From assembly GCA_036389255.1 (NCBI GenBank), contig DASVQI010000006.1:558001-622000 (forward strand): a stretch of DNA of 64,000 nt, written 5' to 3'. The notes below the pieces were generated by a model. The model ran no database searches. It was not told the DNA's origin and saw only the letters and a list, made by a program, of their open reading frames with translations. Each line of letters starts with the position of its first letter. Within the stretch, counting starts at the first letter, position 1. Source of the stretch: JACVRN01 sp036389255. Lineage in GTDB: Bacteria; Acidobacteriota; Blastocatellia; Pyrinomonadales; Pyrinomonadaceae. A program made the position numbers and the translations under genes. This document shows positions 1 to 10,464 of this stretch, one piece after another.

Positions 1-3000
1 GCACGGGGCCGAGCGACGGTTACATAAAGATTGTGATTGTGCAGCCGGACGGCAAGGTGCTCGTGCTGGGAGACTTCAAAAATTTTAACGGCATCCAGCA
101 GACCGGTCTGGTACGTCTCAACACGAATGGCAGCGTAGATACTTCGTACGTATCTCCGGTAGGAATTTTCCAGTATTCGATGGCTTTGCAGTCTGACGGA
201 AAGGTGTTGGTCGGAGGCTCAGGCGGCATCCAGAGGCTCAATACGGATGGCACACCCGACAACACATTTAACCCTCAATTTAGCGGTGCCTATCCCTTTA
301 TAGACAACATCGTCGTGCAGCCCGATGGCAAAGTCATAATAGTGGGTAACTTTGACCACGTGAGCGGGCAGGTTACTTACGGAATCGCGCGACTCAACGT
401 GAACGGAAGCCTCGACTCAACTTTTAATACCGGCACGGGCCCGGACGCTAATCCAGTGGGTCTGGCCTTGCAGCCCGATGGTAAAGTCCTTATCGGCGGC
501 AGCTTCAAATCTTTTAACGGCACAACGGCTAATACCGTAGCGCGGCTCAACGTGGACGGCAGTCTGGATACGACATTCGTCTCCGGCACCGCAAATCAAT
601 TCAGCAGCGCGTGGGTCAACAATATATTGTTACAGCCGGACGGGAAGATGTATATCAGGGGCTCTTTCTCTGCGCCCGGCGCAAAGCCGTACTTCGCGCG
701 TTTGCGTAACGACCTGTTCGTTGCATGGCAGGACGGAGATTCGAGCAACAAGACTGTCACCTTGCCCATCGTCAACGACCAGCTCGATGAAGTGGACGAG
801 ACGCTGACGCTCAACATAGCGCCGATAGACGGCGCTCAGCTCGGCACGCCTTCAACTGCTACGCTGACGATTCTGGATAACGACGTGACGCTCTCCAACG
901 TGTCGGGCAGTGGCACCTTCGCTTCGACCGCTACGCTGACGGCGACGCTGACGAAGAACGGCTCCGGCTTAAGCGGCAAGACCATCAACTTCAGCTTGAA
1001 CGGCGTCGCGCTCGGACAGGGGACAACCGATGCGAACGGCGTGGCGACTTTTTCGAACGTGAACATCACGGGTTTCGGTGCCGGGACATACACGGGTGCA
1101 GTTAGCGCCAGCTTTGCGGGCGACTCTACCTACGGCGCTAAGAGCGGCACAGGCCCGCTCGTAATCAACAAGGCAGACCAGACGATTACGCTGGGGCCGC
1201 TCCCTGACAAGACCGCCTCGGATCAGGACTTTAATGTCACATCCACCGTGACCTCCGGTTTTTTGACTGTGAGCTACTCTGCCAGTGGCCAATGTACTAT
1301 GGGTAACTTCAGCAGCAGCGTGCATATTACGGGCGTCGGCACATGCACCATCAAGGCCAATCAGGCGGGAAACAACAACTATAATCCAGCCCCTGAGGTT
1401 CAGAAGACCTTCAACATCACAAAGGCTACGAAGACGCCCAACGTTACCTCGTCAGCCAATCCCTCGGACTTCGGTCAGAGCGTGACCTTCACCGCCACGA
1501 TTCCTTCAGGCGGGGCCGTGCCGACCGGGACTATACAGTTCAAGGTGGACGGCGTGAACGCGGGTGGGCCAATTGCTGTGACTCCGAGCGGGATTACGAG
1601 CGGCTCCGCTTCTTTCTCGACATCCACTTTGTCAACCGGGACACATACTGTAACGGCTGACTACTCCGGCGACTCAAACTTTAATCCGACGAGCGGTACG
1701 CTCACAAACGGGCAGGTGGTCAAAACACCGCCCACAATCTCAATCCTTGACTTCTCTATCACGGAGGGCAGCGCCGGGACGAAGAATGCCGCCTTCACCG
1801 TCTTGCTATCCGCTTCTAGCAACCTGACGGTCAAAGTTGATTACGCCACGGCCAACGGCACAGCCATCGCGGGCTCTGATTATCAAGCGACGACGGGCAC
1901 GTTGACCTTCAGCTCCTTCCAGACCATAAAGACCGTCAACGTGGTTCTGACCGCAGACACTATCAACGAGCCTGATGAGACTTTCTTTCTTAACCTGACG
2001 AACCCTGAGAACGCCACCATCAGCGACGCGCAGGCCATCGCCACCATCCTCAACGACGACACGCCGTTCGTGCAGTTGTCGAACAGCGTCTACACCGTCA
2101 GCGAGGACGCGGCTAACACGTCGCAGGGCTACGGGCTTTTAAGCGTCACGGTCAACCGCACCGGCGACAGGTCTGAGGCAGCCACGGTTCAGTACTTCAC
2201 CTCCGACCAATCCGGCGGCAACGAGTGCAATCAGGTGACGGCACAGGCTTCGCAGCGCTGCGACTACGGGCTGGCCGCAGGGACTCTCAGGTTCGCCGCA
2301 GGTGAAGCAAGCAAGACCATCTCGATTTCGATAATCAACGACGGTTACACGGAGGGCACAGAGTTCTTCAACATCAAGTTGCAGAACGTGACCGGGGCCA
2401 TACTTGGCGCAACCAATCAGGCCACTATCACCCTTCTGGATAACGACCAGACGGCCAGCACGCCCGCCAATAACCCGTACCTGAGCAACGAGCTGTTCGT
2501 ACGCATGAACTATCTTGACTTCCTCGGGCGCGAGCCGGATGCGGAAGGCTGGAGCACTTGGACGAACGCGCTCAATACCTGCGGGCCGGAGAAGGGATTC
2601 CTCGGAGCCCCGCCTAACTGCGACAGGGCGTTCGTCTCGCACGGCTTCATAGCGAGCCCTGAGTTCACTGAACGTGGCTATTTGGCTTATCGCATATACG
2701 AGGTGGGAGCGGGAAGACTGCCTCGTTATAACGAGTTCGTGCCGGACATGGCGGCCATGAGCGGGGCTCCGGGCTCGCAGGAACTGGCTCAGAACACGGC
2801 GCAGTTTGCCGAGAGCTTCGTCACCAAACAGGACTTCATCAACAGGTACGCAGATGTTTTAGCCCAGTCGCAGGCCGCACAACTCATAGACAAATTGGAG
2901 TTGAATGCAGGAGTCAGCCTCACCGCAAACACAACGACTCTGCCCGGACAGCCCACGCAGTACAATCGTCAGGACTTGATTGATAAGCGAGCGAGCGGAC

Positions 3001-3281
3001 AGTTCACGCTGGGACAGACTCTGAGGGCTTTCGTAGAGCAGAAGGCGGTCTACGACAGGTTCTTCGAGAGAGGCTTTGTGACGATGCAGTATTTCGGATA
3101 CTTGAGGCGCGACCCCGACTTGAACGACCCGAATCTGACGGGATGGACGGAATGGGTCTATGTCTTCACCAACGGAGGCGCGACCAGAGGCAGGCCCGAC
3201 ATTGGAGTGAGAGACTATCACCATCTGGTCTTCGGCTTCATCTACTCCGAAGAGTACAGGAAACGATTCGGCGCTCCTTGA
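1..3281 (+). CDS. secreted delta-60 / Ig-like / Calx-beta / DUF4214-like protein (5' partial)
   Basis: The reading frame is open from the first complete codon (base 3) and the sequence before the first possible start (GTG at 33) already has delta-60 repeat character, so the N-terminus lies outside the window. Visible order: about five delta-60 repeats (QPDGKV...GGSF...ARLNxDGSLDTTF) to about residue 230; the C-terminal half of a Calx-beta domain ending in ILDND; three Ig-like domains of the Big_3/MBG type (about 290-570); two Calx-beta domains (about 575-820, ending in ILNDD and LLDND); and a C-terminal region of about 260 residues resembling DUF4214 (NYLDFLGREPDAEGW, then TMQYFGYLRRDPD). Such proteins are usually exported and may bind calcium or polysaccharide. 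The Calx-beta plus C-terminal module recurs in the gene at 21887. No enzymatic motif is seen. Confidence 0.85.
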   Translation, partial: TGPSDGYIKIVIVQPDGKVLVLGDFKNFNGIQQTGLVRLNTNGSVDTSYVSPVGIFQYSMALQSDGKVLVGGSGGIQRLNTDGTPDNTFNPQFSGAYPFIDNIVVQPDGKVIIVGNFDHVSGQVTYGIARLNVNGSLDSTFNTGTGPDANPVGLALQPDGKVLIGGSFKSFNGTTANTVARLNVDGSLDTTFVSGTANQFSSAWVNNILLQPDGKMYIRGSFSAPGAKPYFARLRNDLFVAWQDGDSSNKTVTLPIVNDQLDEVDETLTLNIAPIDGAQLGTPSTATLTILDNDVTLSNVSGSGTFASTATLTATLTKNGSGLSGKTINFSLNGVALGQGTTDANGVATFSNVNITGFGAGTYTGAVSASFAGDSTYGAKSGTGPLVINKADQTITLGPLPDKTASDQDFNVTSTVTSGFLTVSYSASGQCTMGNFSSSVHITGVGTCTIKANQAGNNNYNPAPEVQKTFNITKATKTPNVTSSANPSDFGQSVTFTATIPSGGAVPTGTIQFKVDGVNAGGPIAVTPSGITSGSASFSTSTLSTGTHTVTADYSGDSNFNPTSGTLTNGQVVKTPPTISILDFSITEGSAGTKNAAFTVLLSASSNLTVKVDYATANGTAIAGSDYQATTGTLTFSSFQTIKTVNVVLTADTINEPDETFFLNLTNPENATISDAQAIATILNDDTPFVQLSNSVYTVSEDAANTSQGYGLLSVTVNRTGDRSEAATVQYFTSDQSGGNECNQVTAQASQRCDYGLAAGTLRFAAGEASKTISISIINDGYTEGTEFFNIKLQNVTGAILGATNQATITLLDNDQTASTPANNPYLSNELFVRMNYLDFLGREPDAEGWSTWTNALNTCGPEKGFLGAPPNCDRAFVSHGFIASPEFTERGYLAYRIYEVGAGRLPRYNEFVPDMAAMSGAPGSQELAQNTAQFAESFVTKQDFINRYADVLAQSQAAQLIDKLELNAGVSLTANTTTLPGQPTQYNRQDLIDKRASGQFTLGQTLRAFVEQKAVYDRFFERGFVTMQYFGYLRRDPDLNDPNLTGWTEWVYVFTNGGATRGRPDIGVRDYHHLVFGFIYSEEYRKRFGAP

Positions 3282-3381
3282 TGATGAGATACTGACGGCG
3301 GGAAGATGGCGTAGTCATCATCTCCCGTAACTTGACGGACATCCTCGTATCCCCACCTTTCAGTTTTACCTGGCATGATTA

Positions 3382-3415
3382 GAAGTTGACTTGCTCTCCA
3401 GAGCAAGTCAACTTC
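3382..3415. terminator. perfect 16-bp inverted repeat
   Basis: Two 16-base arms separated by CC make a perfect hairpin about 100 bases after the stop of the Calx-beta protein. There is no clear T-run, so it may be a weak or factor-assisted terminator or an mRNA-stabilising stem. It lies before the WG-repeat gene and separates the two units. Confidence 0.5.
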
Positions 3416-3577
3416 CAGCCAGATGTCTAGCGGCGCTTGAGCGATAATAAAAGAGCCGGCTTGACGAGCCTCATCAGATACGGCAACGGATGCTATTATC
3501 AAGCTTCCTTCGTTGCGGAAAACATTCTTCGACAAATGCGGCAAGCACGGAAAATCAATAATCGTAGAGTCATCACG

Positions 3578-4876
3578 ATGAGAAAGCTGTGTGTTTGCAG
3601 ACAACTCCTGTTTCTACTTTTCCTGACGACATCGGCGCTGGCAGCTTATCCGCAACGAACGGGCGACTCGGAACTGAGGCGGCGACCCGACCCACTCTAT
3701 CAAGTGAGCCAGCGAAAAGCCGGGCAGATGAGAATAGGGTTTATAGACCGGGCGGGGAAGCTCGTCATAGACTTTGACCGGTTGCCTGAGACGACACTCG
3801 CCGTGGGCGAGTTCTACGAAGGGCGCGCGGTGATTTACGTCAGGAAAGATAAGAACAATGAGTCTAGGGGCTCTACGAATCAGATAGCGGGCTACATTGA
3901 TAAGACCGGGGCGATGGTCATCACGCCGCGCTTCGATTCCGCGCGCGACTTCAGCGAAGGGCTGGCCTACGTGGAAGCGCAGGGCTTCAAGGGCTTCATA
4001 GACCGTGAGGGCAAGCCCGTCATCAAAATTGACGACGACCTGACGGCGAGGGATTTTCACGAGGGGCTGGCGGCTATCGGAGGGCGCAACCCTTACAGCC
4101 CGCAATACTGGGGTTATATAGACCGTACAGGCAAGCTGGTTGTCGAGCGGAAGTACCAGTTTGCCGACGACTTCTCGGAGGGGATGGCGGGAGTGGCAGT
4201 TGAAAGGAAGTACGGATTCATCAACCGCGCGGGAGAGTTGGTGATAACGCCTCGCTTCGAAGTGCGCAACGGTCGTATGTACTCATATTTACTCGCCAGC
4301 GCAGGGCGATTCTCGGAAGGGCTGGCGTGCGTCAAAGTTTACGAGTCCGATATGTACGGCTACATTGACAAGAAGGGCGAGTTCGTTATCCCGCCACGGT
4401 TCAGTAATGCGCAGGAGTTCTCAGAAGGACTGGCGTGGGTGGTCGAAGGCGGAATAAGCGGGGTCGCGCCAAAAGTAGGATGGATAGATAAATCGGGACA
4501 ACGGGTCGTCACAAAGGTTGACGGCCGCGAATTTTCAACTTATCCGGACGCGCACTATTACACCAGTCCTTCACTTGATTGGAGATACTCGGAAGGGCTG
4601 GTGCCTTTTTTCGCTATCGTTGAGAATAAACCTCTCTGGGGATATATGGATAGGAATGGAAAGGTAGTGATTAAGCCTATTTTAGTTTACTACGAGGCTA
4701 AAAGAGTATGGGCAGCAGGTCTACCGCCGGAGGGGAAGATTGTAATTGAGCCCAAGGGGCACAGAGTTAACCCGTTTCTTGGCGGCATTGCGCGGATAGA
4801 TTTCTATACGTCGGTCACAGAGCCGGATTACGGTTACATAGACAAGCAGGGGCGATTCATCTGGCGCTCAAAATAG
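3578..4876 (+). CDS. WG-repeat (KWG) protein, exported
   Basis: About 432 residues. The ATG at 3578 is chosen because it begins a typical signal peptide (MRKLCVCRQLLFLLFLTTSA, then LAAYPQ); the frame is open further upstream but there without signal-peptide character. The mature protein is a tandem array of about nine WG repeats of the form GYIDKxGxxVI-PRF-xAxxFSEGLAxV, for example GYIDKTGAMVITPRF and GYIDKKGEFVIPPRF. WG repeats are found in many bacterial surface and periplasmic proteins and no enzymatic role is established, so this is probably a beta-rich binding protein. It is flanked by hairpins on both sides and is likely transcribed alone. The ribosome binding site is weak. Confidence 0.85.
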   Translation: MRKLCVCRQLLFLLFLTTSALAAYPQRTGDSELRRRPDPLYQVSQRKAGQMRIGFIDRAGKLVIDFDRLPETTLAVGEFYEGRAVIYVRKDKNNESRGSTNQIAGYIDKTGAMVITPRFDSARDFSEGLAYVEAQGFKGFIDREGKPVIKIDDDLTARDFHEGLAAIGGRNPYSPQYWGYIDRTGKLVVERKYQFADDFSEGMAGVAVERKYGFINRAGELVITPRFEVRNGRMYSYLLASAGRFSEGLACVKVYESDMYGYIDKKGEFVIPPRFSNAQEFSEGLAWVVEGGISGVAPKVGWIDKSGQRVVTKVDGREFSTYPDAHYYTSPSLDWRYSEGLVPFFAIVENKPLWGYMDRNGKVVIKPILVYYEAKRVWAAGLPPEGKIVIEPKGHRVNPFLGGIARIDFYTSVTEPDYGYIDKQGRFIWRSK

Positions 4877-4913
4877 AGGACGGCGCAACTCGGGCTGCGC
4901 CGTCCTCTATTTT
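4870..4913. terminator. bidirectional intrinsic terminator
   Basis: An 18-bp perfect stem with an 8-base loop, with AAAA at the left edge and TTTT at the right, so it can stop transcription from either strand. It begins inside the stop region of the WG-repeat gene and lies about 80 bases beyond the stop of the convergent IPT/TIG-HTH gene. Confidence 0.85.
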
Positions 4914-4989
4914 AGTTCCGGCAACGGGATTGATTCCCTTTCGGGCGCAGACCCGGATTGGCGTTTGCCGAAGCTTAATCCGAGTCCCT

Positions 4990-7900
4990 CTAAGCCTCCT
5001 TCAAATAGTCCTCGAACAGACGAGAGACGCGCTCTGTCGGACGCTTCACCTCGTCGGCTTCCCACGCGTTGATGGTTGAAGGAGCGACACCCAGCCGTTC
5101 GGCAAGCTGGCTCTTCGTTAGACCCTCGCGCTCGCGTGCTACCCTGATGCGCTCGCCCAGTGTCTCAGGCTCCGGGTTAAGGGAATGCCCCAGGAATTGG
5201 GCGATGGCCGGATGATAACGTGTTCTGGGCTCATCTTCACCCTGCTCCCACCTTCTATAGGTTCTGGTCTGCACTCCCAGTTGTCGGGCCGCTTCCCTCG
5301 GCTCGATTCCCAATTCTTCTCTGCGCGCCATCAACTGGGTTGAGATAGGCTGCCGCAGGCGAATCACCCTGAAGGAGTTAGCGCTGACGGCTGTCCCGGA
5401 AGGCGTCACCACCGAGATTTTCCCAATCCTTGGCGGGCCTGAAACCATCGCAACGATTGTATTGTTGTCAACGGAGACTATCATGATAGGCGTGCTTCCG
5501 ATGCGCACGACTGTCGCGCCAGCGAAATTGTCACCGGAAATCGTCACCTCCTCTCCGGCCTCGCCCATAGTCGGACTGAAGTCCGCGATAATGGGGACGG
5601 GCGGCAGCGCAACACCTGTACCCGTGAGCTGCTCGGAAAATAGAATCTCGCCCGCAGGGTCAAGCACCCTCACGATGCTCTTATAGACTCGCTCCGCCGT
5701 CGGGGAGAAAGTGAACGACAGCGAGAAGACGGCATTCGGACTCGCCTGAGTGGGCAGAGGCGTCTCAAGCTTGAACCCGTCCGGCGGGTCTATCGGCGCG
5801 GAGGCGACCGGGACTGTCTCGCCCGTCTCGTTCTTGGCGTTCAGGGAGAGCGGCGCGCTCTTCCTGCCGACGGGCGTATCCGGGAAGATGACATCACCGA
5901 GACTACGCAGCCGCAGCTTGTCATTCAGGAACCTCACCAAAGCTCTCTCCGCAGCGTTAACCATAGCCGCCGCCAGCCTCTGCGGGTCAGTGCCTAGTAC
6001 GGGGACGTGTAGATGGCCGGAGGGGAGGGCCGGTCTGTTCACGAAACGCAGGAGCGCCGTGCGGTAGAAGATTTCGTTCGAGAGGAAGTCGCCGCCCGAC
6101 CCTTCGACCGCGATGGGATTCCCCAATGGCTTGACGGGCTGCTTTTTATAGGAGTCCTCATGAAATTCGTCGGGAGTCTCATCATAGCGCTGCCCATCCA
6201 GCGCCTTGTATGCCTGATTAAGAATAAAGCCTGTGTTGTCATTGTAAGGAGGAGGGCCGGGCTGTGGGCCGGGCAGCTTCCGCGTGTTGATGTCGGCTGT
6301 AATCACGCGCTCGTATGGCAGCGTGCTCTCAATGAACTCCGGGCCACTGCCGAGGCCGGGTGGAACGGTGAGGCCGCCGCCGCCCGGAATGAGAGTGCCT
6401 GTATTATGCTTCCCATCATTGTCACGGATTGTAAGACCTCTATTCCTACTTGCGAATCGCTCTACATCATATTGACTGTCTCCTTGGCTGGTGGTCATGA
6501 GCAAAGCAATCGAGCCGATGTTGGGACTGATGGCTTTCTCTATCAGGCTCTCGTCGAAATCCCTGTAGCGGACAGGGAAGACGGCCGTCCTCACGAAAGT
6601 ATTGCCTTGCGTTGAGCTAAAGGTTCGCTTGTTGAGCGAGAGGGCTATCACGCCGGACGGGTTACTACGGTTCGGAACTTGAGGCAGTTGGAACGGGTCG
6701 AAACCCGTGACGATTGCCTTGCGTGTAGTTGTCGCGCCGAAGCTGATACTGCCGTTAAGCTCTAGCCCACGCGACGGCCACTCGAATTGTTCGACCGGCG
6801 GCTGGCCCAGCCTGTTGCGCTTGTAGTAGGCGCGCAGAGCCCCTATGGATTGAAGGCGCGTCCAGTAGAGCGGCCGGTCGTCGTGTGTGGTCTGGACACT
6901 GGCCAGCGCCAGATTCCAGAGCCTCTCTCCATGTCCCGCGAGCGCGTCGGCTCCCGGCGGGCCTTCGGCCGGTAACGCTGCGAAGAAATCTCTGGCGAAG
7001 TTCTGGAAGGCTCCGGTGACAAGCGCACGCGTCTCCGAAAATACACGCAAGTATTCCTCATAAGTCTCATCGTTGCTGACGGCCATCTTGAGCTGCCTGA
7101 TGTCGGCCACCTGTGCGCCGCTCGTTTCCTCCATATCAACCAGAAGCATGACCTGTCTTGCGGCCACCAGCTTTCCGGGCGGAACCAGCTTGCTTTGCGC
7201 GAGTTCCTCCCTGTTGTTGGGCACAATCTTGAAGCTAGTGAGTTCGATTGGCGTATTTGGAGACGGCCTTGAAGTGAGCCTGATGGTAATCTCCTGACCC
7301 GGTTGAGGCAGCCCTTCAAAGAAGTGATTGGCGTTCGTATCGGTCTCGCGAATGCCTGTGAAATCCGTGCCTTCGAGCGGCGGTTTCTGCTCAGGCGTCG
7401 TCTGGTTCTCAAGCAGGACTCGCATCTGAATCTCTTTGATTCTGAACTTCAGCGTCACTTCGTTCTGGAACGAAAAGTTGGCGGGGAAGTTGAGCTTGAC
7501 GGCCAGCGTGTATTGGATTTGTGTCTCGAACAGCTCGTAGCGCTCTACCTCACGCACGGCCACCTGAGCCCCGCCGCTCGGAAGCGTGAACAGAACGCGA
7601 GCCTCCGTAGGCACGTTCGGATTCTGCGGGTCGCGGAAGGTCAGCGTAGGCGTGACGACAATCTCTGTCGGCTCCCGAACCGTGACCGGTAGCGGGTTGC
7701 TGCCTATGACAGCCGGGGGCAGCCCGCGTGCTATGAAACTGGAGATGACAAAGCCCGCGATGCTGCCCGGCCAGAAGTTGAATAACTGAACCTCGCCCGT
7801 CTTCGCCCAAATCCTAGCGTGAATAAAGTTATCCCCCGCCATGATGGGGAAGGCCCGCCCGCTTAAGAGTAGAAGCGGGTCTAGCACCTGCGGGAAAAAC

Positions 7901-10029
7901 TGGTTCAGAAAGAACTCTACATTATAGCCAAGGTTACGCACGTCTTCAGGCTGCGCGCCGGTGGGGTTGCCGTTCTGGTCTACGGGCACTGAGAGCGCCT
8001 TGACGATGGTGGCCTGATCATCAAAAGTCATTACAAGGCGCGGCGGCACGCCCGTAGGCTCAGGGTTTTCCGAGGTGATGATGATTTGTCCAAGGTTGGA
8101 AGCGGGAGCGACGTTGAGGCAGAAATCTACTCGAAAGCTCTGCTGCACCGTCTCCTCGAACCCTTCCGAATTGCGTCGCACCAGTTCCAAGTCGAAGTCC
8201 CACGGGACGCAGCATTCGCCTGCGGCCATCGGAAGGTAGAAGGACTGATGGCCCCCGAAGCCGTCGGGAAAGACAGTCTGTCCATTTTCGGAGGCTAGCT
8301 GTAAGCGGCCATCGCAGAGCAGCAGAGTCTTCAGACGAGGGCCTATGCGCTTGTAGTTGACGTGATAGTCGAAACCGAAATGCAGATGCCGACCGTCGAG
8401 GCTGATAGTAAAGTCGAGGTCAATGACCAGATTGAAGGCGAAGATTACGCGCAGCAGTCCGCCGGGCAGAACCAGCGCGAGCAGAAACGCGAGGAGGATG
8501 AGGATTTGAATCTCTATGCGGATGCCTATGACGAACGAGCCTATGGCCCAGCCGTACTCCGGGAATTCGTTGAAGAAACCGAAGGGCCAAATCTCAAAAA
8601 CGAACCCGATGATGAGAACGACTCTGATGTGAATAATAATCTCTACGTGCAGCGCTACGAGGACGCCGACGCCGCGCAGCCTGAGCAGCTTGCCTACCTC
8701 AGCCAAGACCGGCGCGTCGCTCAGAGGGTCTTCGCCGCTCCCGCCGTCAAAGAATGGAATCAGGTGCACTTCATGCACGATGGGCAGTACGAAGGTGATG
8801 TCCAGAATAGTGATTTCAAAGTTGAACCAATCGAAAAGGAGGCTCGACGCGCCCCCGCCGTTGAGATTGAAGACGGCGCTGTCCTCTTCGGTCGGGCCGA
8901 CGATTTGCTGGTCGGGAACGGGGATGAGCGTGACGGCCAAGTCGCCCGCGATGGGCTCCGCCGAGTCCATCATCGCCGCCGTTTTATCCACCGGAGCCGA
9001 TTTCGCAGAACGCGCCGCGCTCGCCTCCATGAAGTCGCTGTTCCGCCCGACCGACAGGCTGTATTGCGCCACCTCTTCGCCTGCCGCGTCACGCACCAAT
9101 AGCTGCGGTGCGGCAGAAGTCTCCGTCTCGCCGGAAACAGTAACGATGCCCGCCAAAATGCGGTCGTCACTTTTCTGCATGTGTACCGTCATGTTCTCGC
9201 CAAGCTCTAAGGTGCTGCCTTCGAGATTCCTGCCCGCGACAACTACCAGATTCGGCTTGCCCGGTTCCAAGTTGGCAGAGTAGGCGAGCGGCACCGGGCG
9301 AGAGCGCGGAAGCACCGTGAACATCTGACGGCTGCTCTCGAAGATGCCGTCTTGCTGCGCTCCGGGGCGGCGGCTGGCCAGCACCTGAATGGTCATCCTT
9401 TCGAGCGGCTCGAGCGGAGGCGTGGCCGTGATGCGAACGGTGAAGGTGAGTTCTTCTATGCCGGTCGCGTCGTCGCGGCTGCTAGTGAAATGCAGGATGG
9501 CGACGCTGGCGCGGGTGGGGCCGCGCAGCGCCAGCATCCCGTTGGTGTAAGCCTCAATCAGATTGCGACCACGCAGGGTCACGTCGCTTTCCGTGTCTTC
9601 TATGACCGCGAGCGGCGAGACGCCTAAGACCTCGGCCTGCTGGCCCGTCCCCGATACGACGTAAGTGAAACCGCCCGTGCGCGTCGCGCCGGAGCCGTCC
9701 GGGTTGAAGAGCGAAACGTCAACGCTGCCGGGCTGCGAGGCTGCGGGCAACATGGCGCTGGCCATAGTGCTGCTCTCGACAGTGACATTGGGTGACGGGC
9801 TGCTGCCGAAATAGACCTCAGCCCCCGGCTGAAAGCCTGTGCCGGTGAGCGTGACGGTAATGCCGCCAGCCATCGCGCCGGCTATTGGCGAAATATTGCT
9901 TATCCGAACGATGCCGGGAGGCGGGTCGCCGTCTCCGTCTCCGGGCGGCAATGGTTGCGGTTCGTCGTCTCCGTCTATGGGTCGTACGGGTTCGGGAGTA
10001 TTGGCGTCATCGTCTTTTGGTAGAGGCAT
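4990..10029 (-). CDS. giant IPT/TIG-domain protein with C-terminal double XRE helix-turn-helix
   Basis: About 1,679 residues from ATG 10029; a TTG at 10062 is also possible and no strong ribosome binding site decides. After a Pro/Asp/Gly-rich N-terminus come IPT/TIG Ig-like domains (ISPIAGAMAGGITVTLTG near the start; another, FSPTMGEAGEEVTISGDNF, near residue 1480). Between about 420 and 560 there are very hydrophobic stretches (IIIHIRVVLIIGFVF, ILILLAFLLALVLPG) that could be membrane segments or a buried core. The last 120 residues are two XRE-type HTH modules in the same frame (EAARQLGVQTRTYRRWEQGE and LAERLGVAPSTINAWE). No classical signal peptide is visible. IPT/TIG proteins are normally extracellular, so a DNA-binding tail is very odd: either a true fusion or an HTH gene that lost its own stop/start boundary. 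An internal ATG at 5331 would give a 113-aa HTH protein. Confidence 0.75.
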   Translation of the reverse strand: MPLPKDDDANTPEPVRPIDGDDEPQPLPPGDGDGDPPPGIVRISNISPIAGAMAGGITVTLTGTGFQPGAEVYFGSSPSPNVTVESSTMASAMLPAASQPGSVDVSLFNPDGSGATRTGGFTYVVSGTGQQAEVLGVSPLAVIEDTESDVTLRGRNLIEAYTNGMLALRGPTRASVAILHFTSSRDDATGIEELTFTVRITATPPLEPLERMTIQVLASRRPGAQQDGIFESSRQMFTVLPRSRPVPLAYSANLEPGKPNLVVVAGRNLEGSTLELGENMTVHMQKSDDRILAGIVTVSGETETSAAPQLLVRDAAGEEVAQYSLSVGRNSDFMEASAARSAKSAPVDKTAAMMDSAEPIAGDLAVTLIPVPDQQIVGPTEEDSAVFNLNGGGASSLLFDWFNFEITILDITFVLPIVHEVHLIPFFDGGSGEDPLSDAPVLAEVGKLLRLRGVGVLVALHVEIIIHIRVVLIIGFVFEIWPFGFFNEFPEYGWAIGSFVIGIRIEIQILILLAFLLALVLPGGLLRVIFAFNLVIDLDFTISLDGRHLHFGFDYHVNYKRIGPRLKTLLLCDGRLQLASENGQTVFPDGFGGHQSFYLPMAAGECCVPWDFDLELVRRNSEGFEETVQQSFRVDFCLNVAPASNLGQIIITSENPEPTGVPPRLVMTFDDQATIVKALSVPVDQNGNPTGAQPEDVRNLGYNVEFFLNQFFPQVLDPLLLLSGRAFPIMAGDNFIHARIWAKTGEVQLFNFWPGSIAGFVISSFIARGLPPAVIGSNPLPVTVREPTEIVVTPTLTFRDPQNPNVPTEARVLFTLPSGGAQVAVREVERYELFETQIQYTLAVKLNFPANFSFQNEVTLKFRIKEIQMRVLLENQTTPEQKPPLEGTDFTGIRETDTNANHFFEGLPQPGQEITIRLTSRPSPNTPIELTSFKIVPNNREELAQSKLVPPGKLVAARQVMLLVDMEETSGAQVADIRQLKMAVSNDETYEEYLRVFSETRALVTGAFQNFARDFFAALPAEGPPGADALAGHGERLWNLALASVQTTHDDRPLYWTRLQSIGALRAYYKRNRLGQPPVEQFEWPSRGLELNGSISFGATTTRKAIVTGFDPFQLPQVPNRSNPSGVIALSLNKRTFSSTQGNTFVRTAVFPVRYRDFDESLIEKAISPNIGSIALLMTTSQGDSQYDVERFASRNRGLTIRDNDGKHNTGTLIPGGGGLTVPPGLGSGPEFIESTLPYERVITADINTRKLPGPQPGPPPYNDNTGFILNQAYKALDGQRYDETPDEFHEDSYKKQPVKPLGNPIAVEGSGGDFLSNEIFYRTALLRFVNRPALPSGHLHVPVLGTDPQRLAAAMVNAAERALVRFLNDKLRLRSLGDVIFPDTPVGRKSAPLSLNAKNETGETVPVASAPIDPPDGFKLETPLPTQASPNAVFSLSFTFSPTAERVYKSIVRVLDPAGEILFSEQLTGTGVALPPVPIIADFSPTMGEAGEEVTISGDNFAGATVVRIGSTPIMIVSVDNNTIVAMVSGPPRIGKISVVTPSGTAVSANSFRVIRLRQPISTQLMARREELGIEPREAARQLGVQTRTYRRWEQGEDEPRTRYHPAIAQFLGHSLNPEPETLGERIRVAREREGLTKSQLAERLGVAPSTINAWEADEVKRPTERVSRLFEDYLKEA

Positions 10030-10464
10030 ATAGCACCAGATGGAGGGTGAAGCGCCACTCAAGGCGTCAATCTACGATGGATGTTCTAGCAGAGGCAGAT
10101 AAAATAGGTTACGCTTTCAAGCAAATACCATCTGCCCTTGCTCAATAAACGGATGTGAAATTCGACTGAGCGGCTATTTAGCCTGAATCAGCCGGATGCT
10201 AGATTGAAGTCTGCTGGCCTGAAGATGCGTAATTGAGACAATCAGGATATGGTTGAAATGCGACCAGCACGGGAGACTGAAAGATGGTACGAATTATATG
10301 CCTGTCAATTTTGAAGTCAACTCTTTTTAGCCCGTACCGTCATGCGGTGTTGATAATAGAAAGTTTGGTAGATAATAAAACATTATGTCTTGACTAATTT
10401 GTTAAGGGCATCAAAGAAACTGTAGCTACAAAAATTCAGACCTTGTTTTAAGGACGATGGAATT
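10030..10464. other. divergent intergenic region, no gene seen
   Basis: This 435-base AT-richer gap separates the minus-strand IPT/TIG-HTH gene from the plus-strand sugar dehydrogenase and must hold promoters for both. No open frame with a credible ribosome binding site was found. There is a TTGACT near 10390, but no convincing -10 partner at the right spacing. Confidence 0.6.

Noticed and set aside
8362..9283. Long plus-strand frames of 197-246 codons inside the IPT/TIG-HTH gene
   Set aside because: They are antisense to a gene with clear domains, are low in hydrophobic residues and have no ribosome binding site; they follow from high GC codon use.
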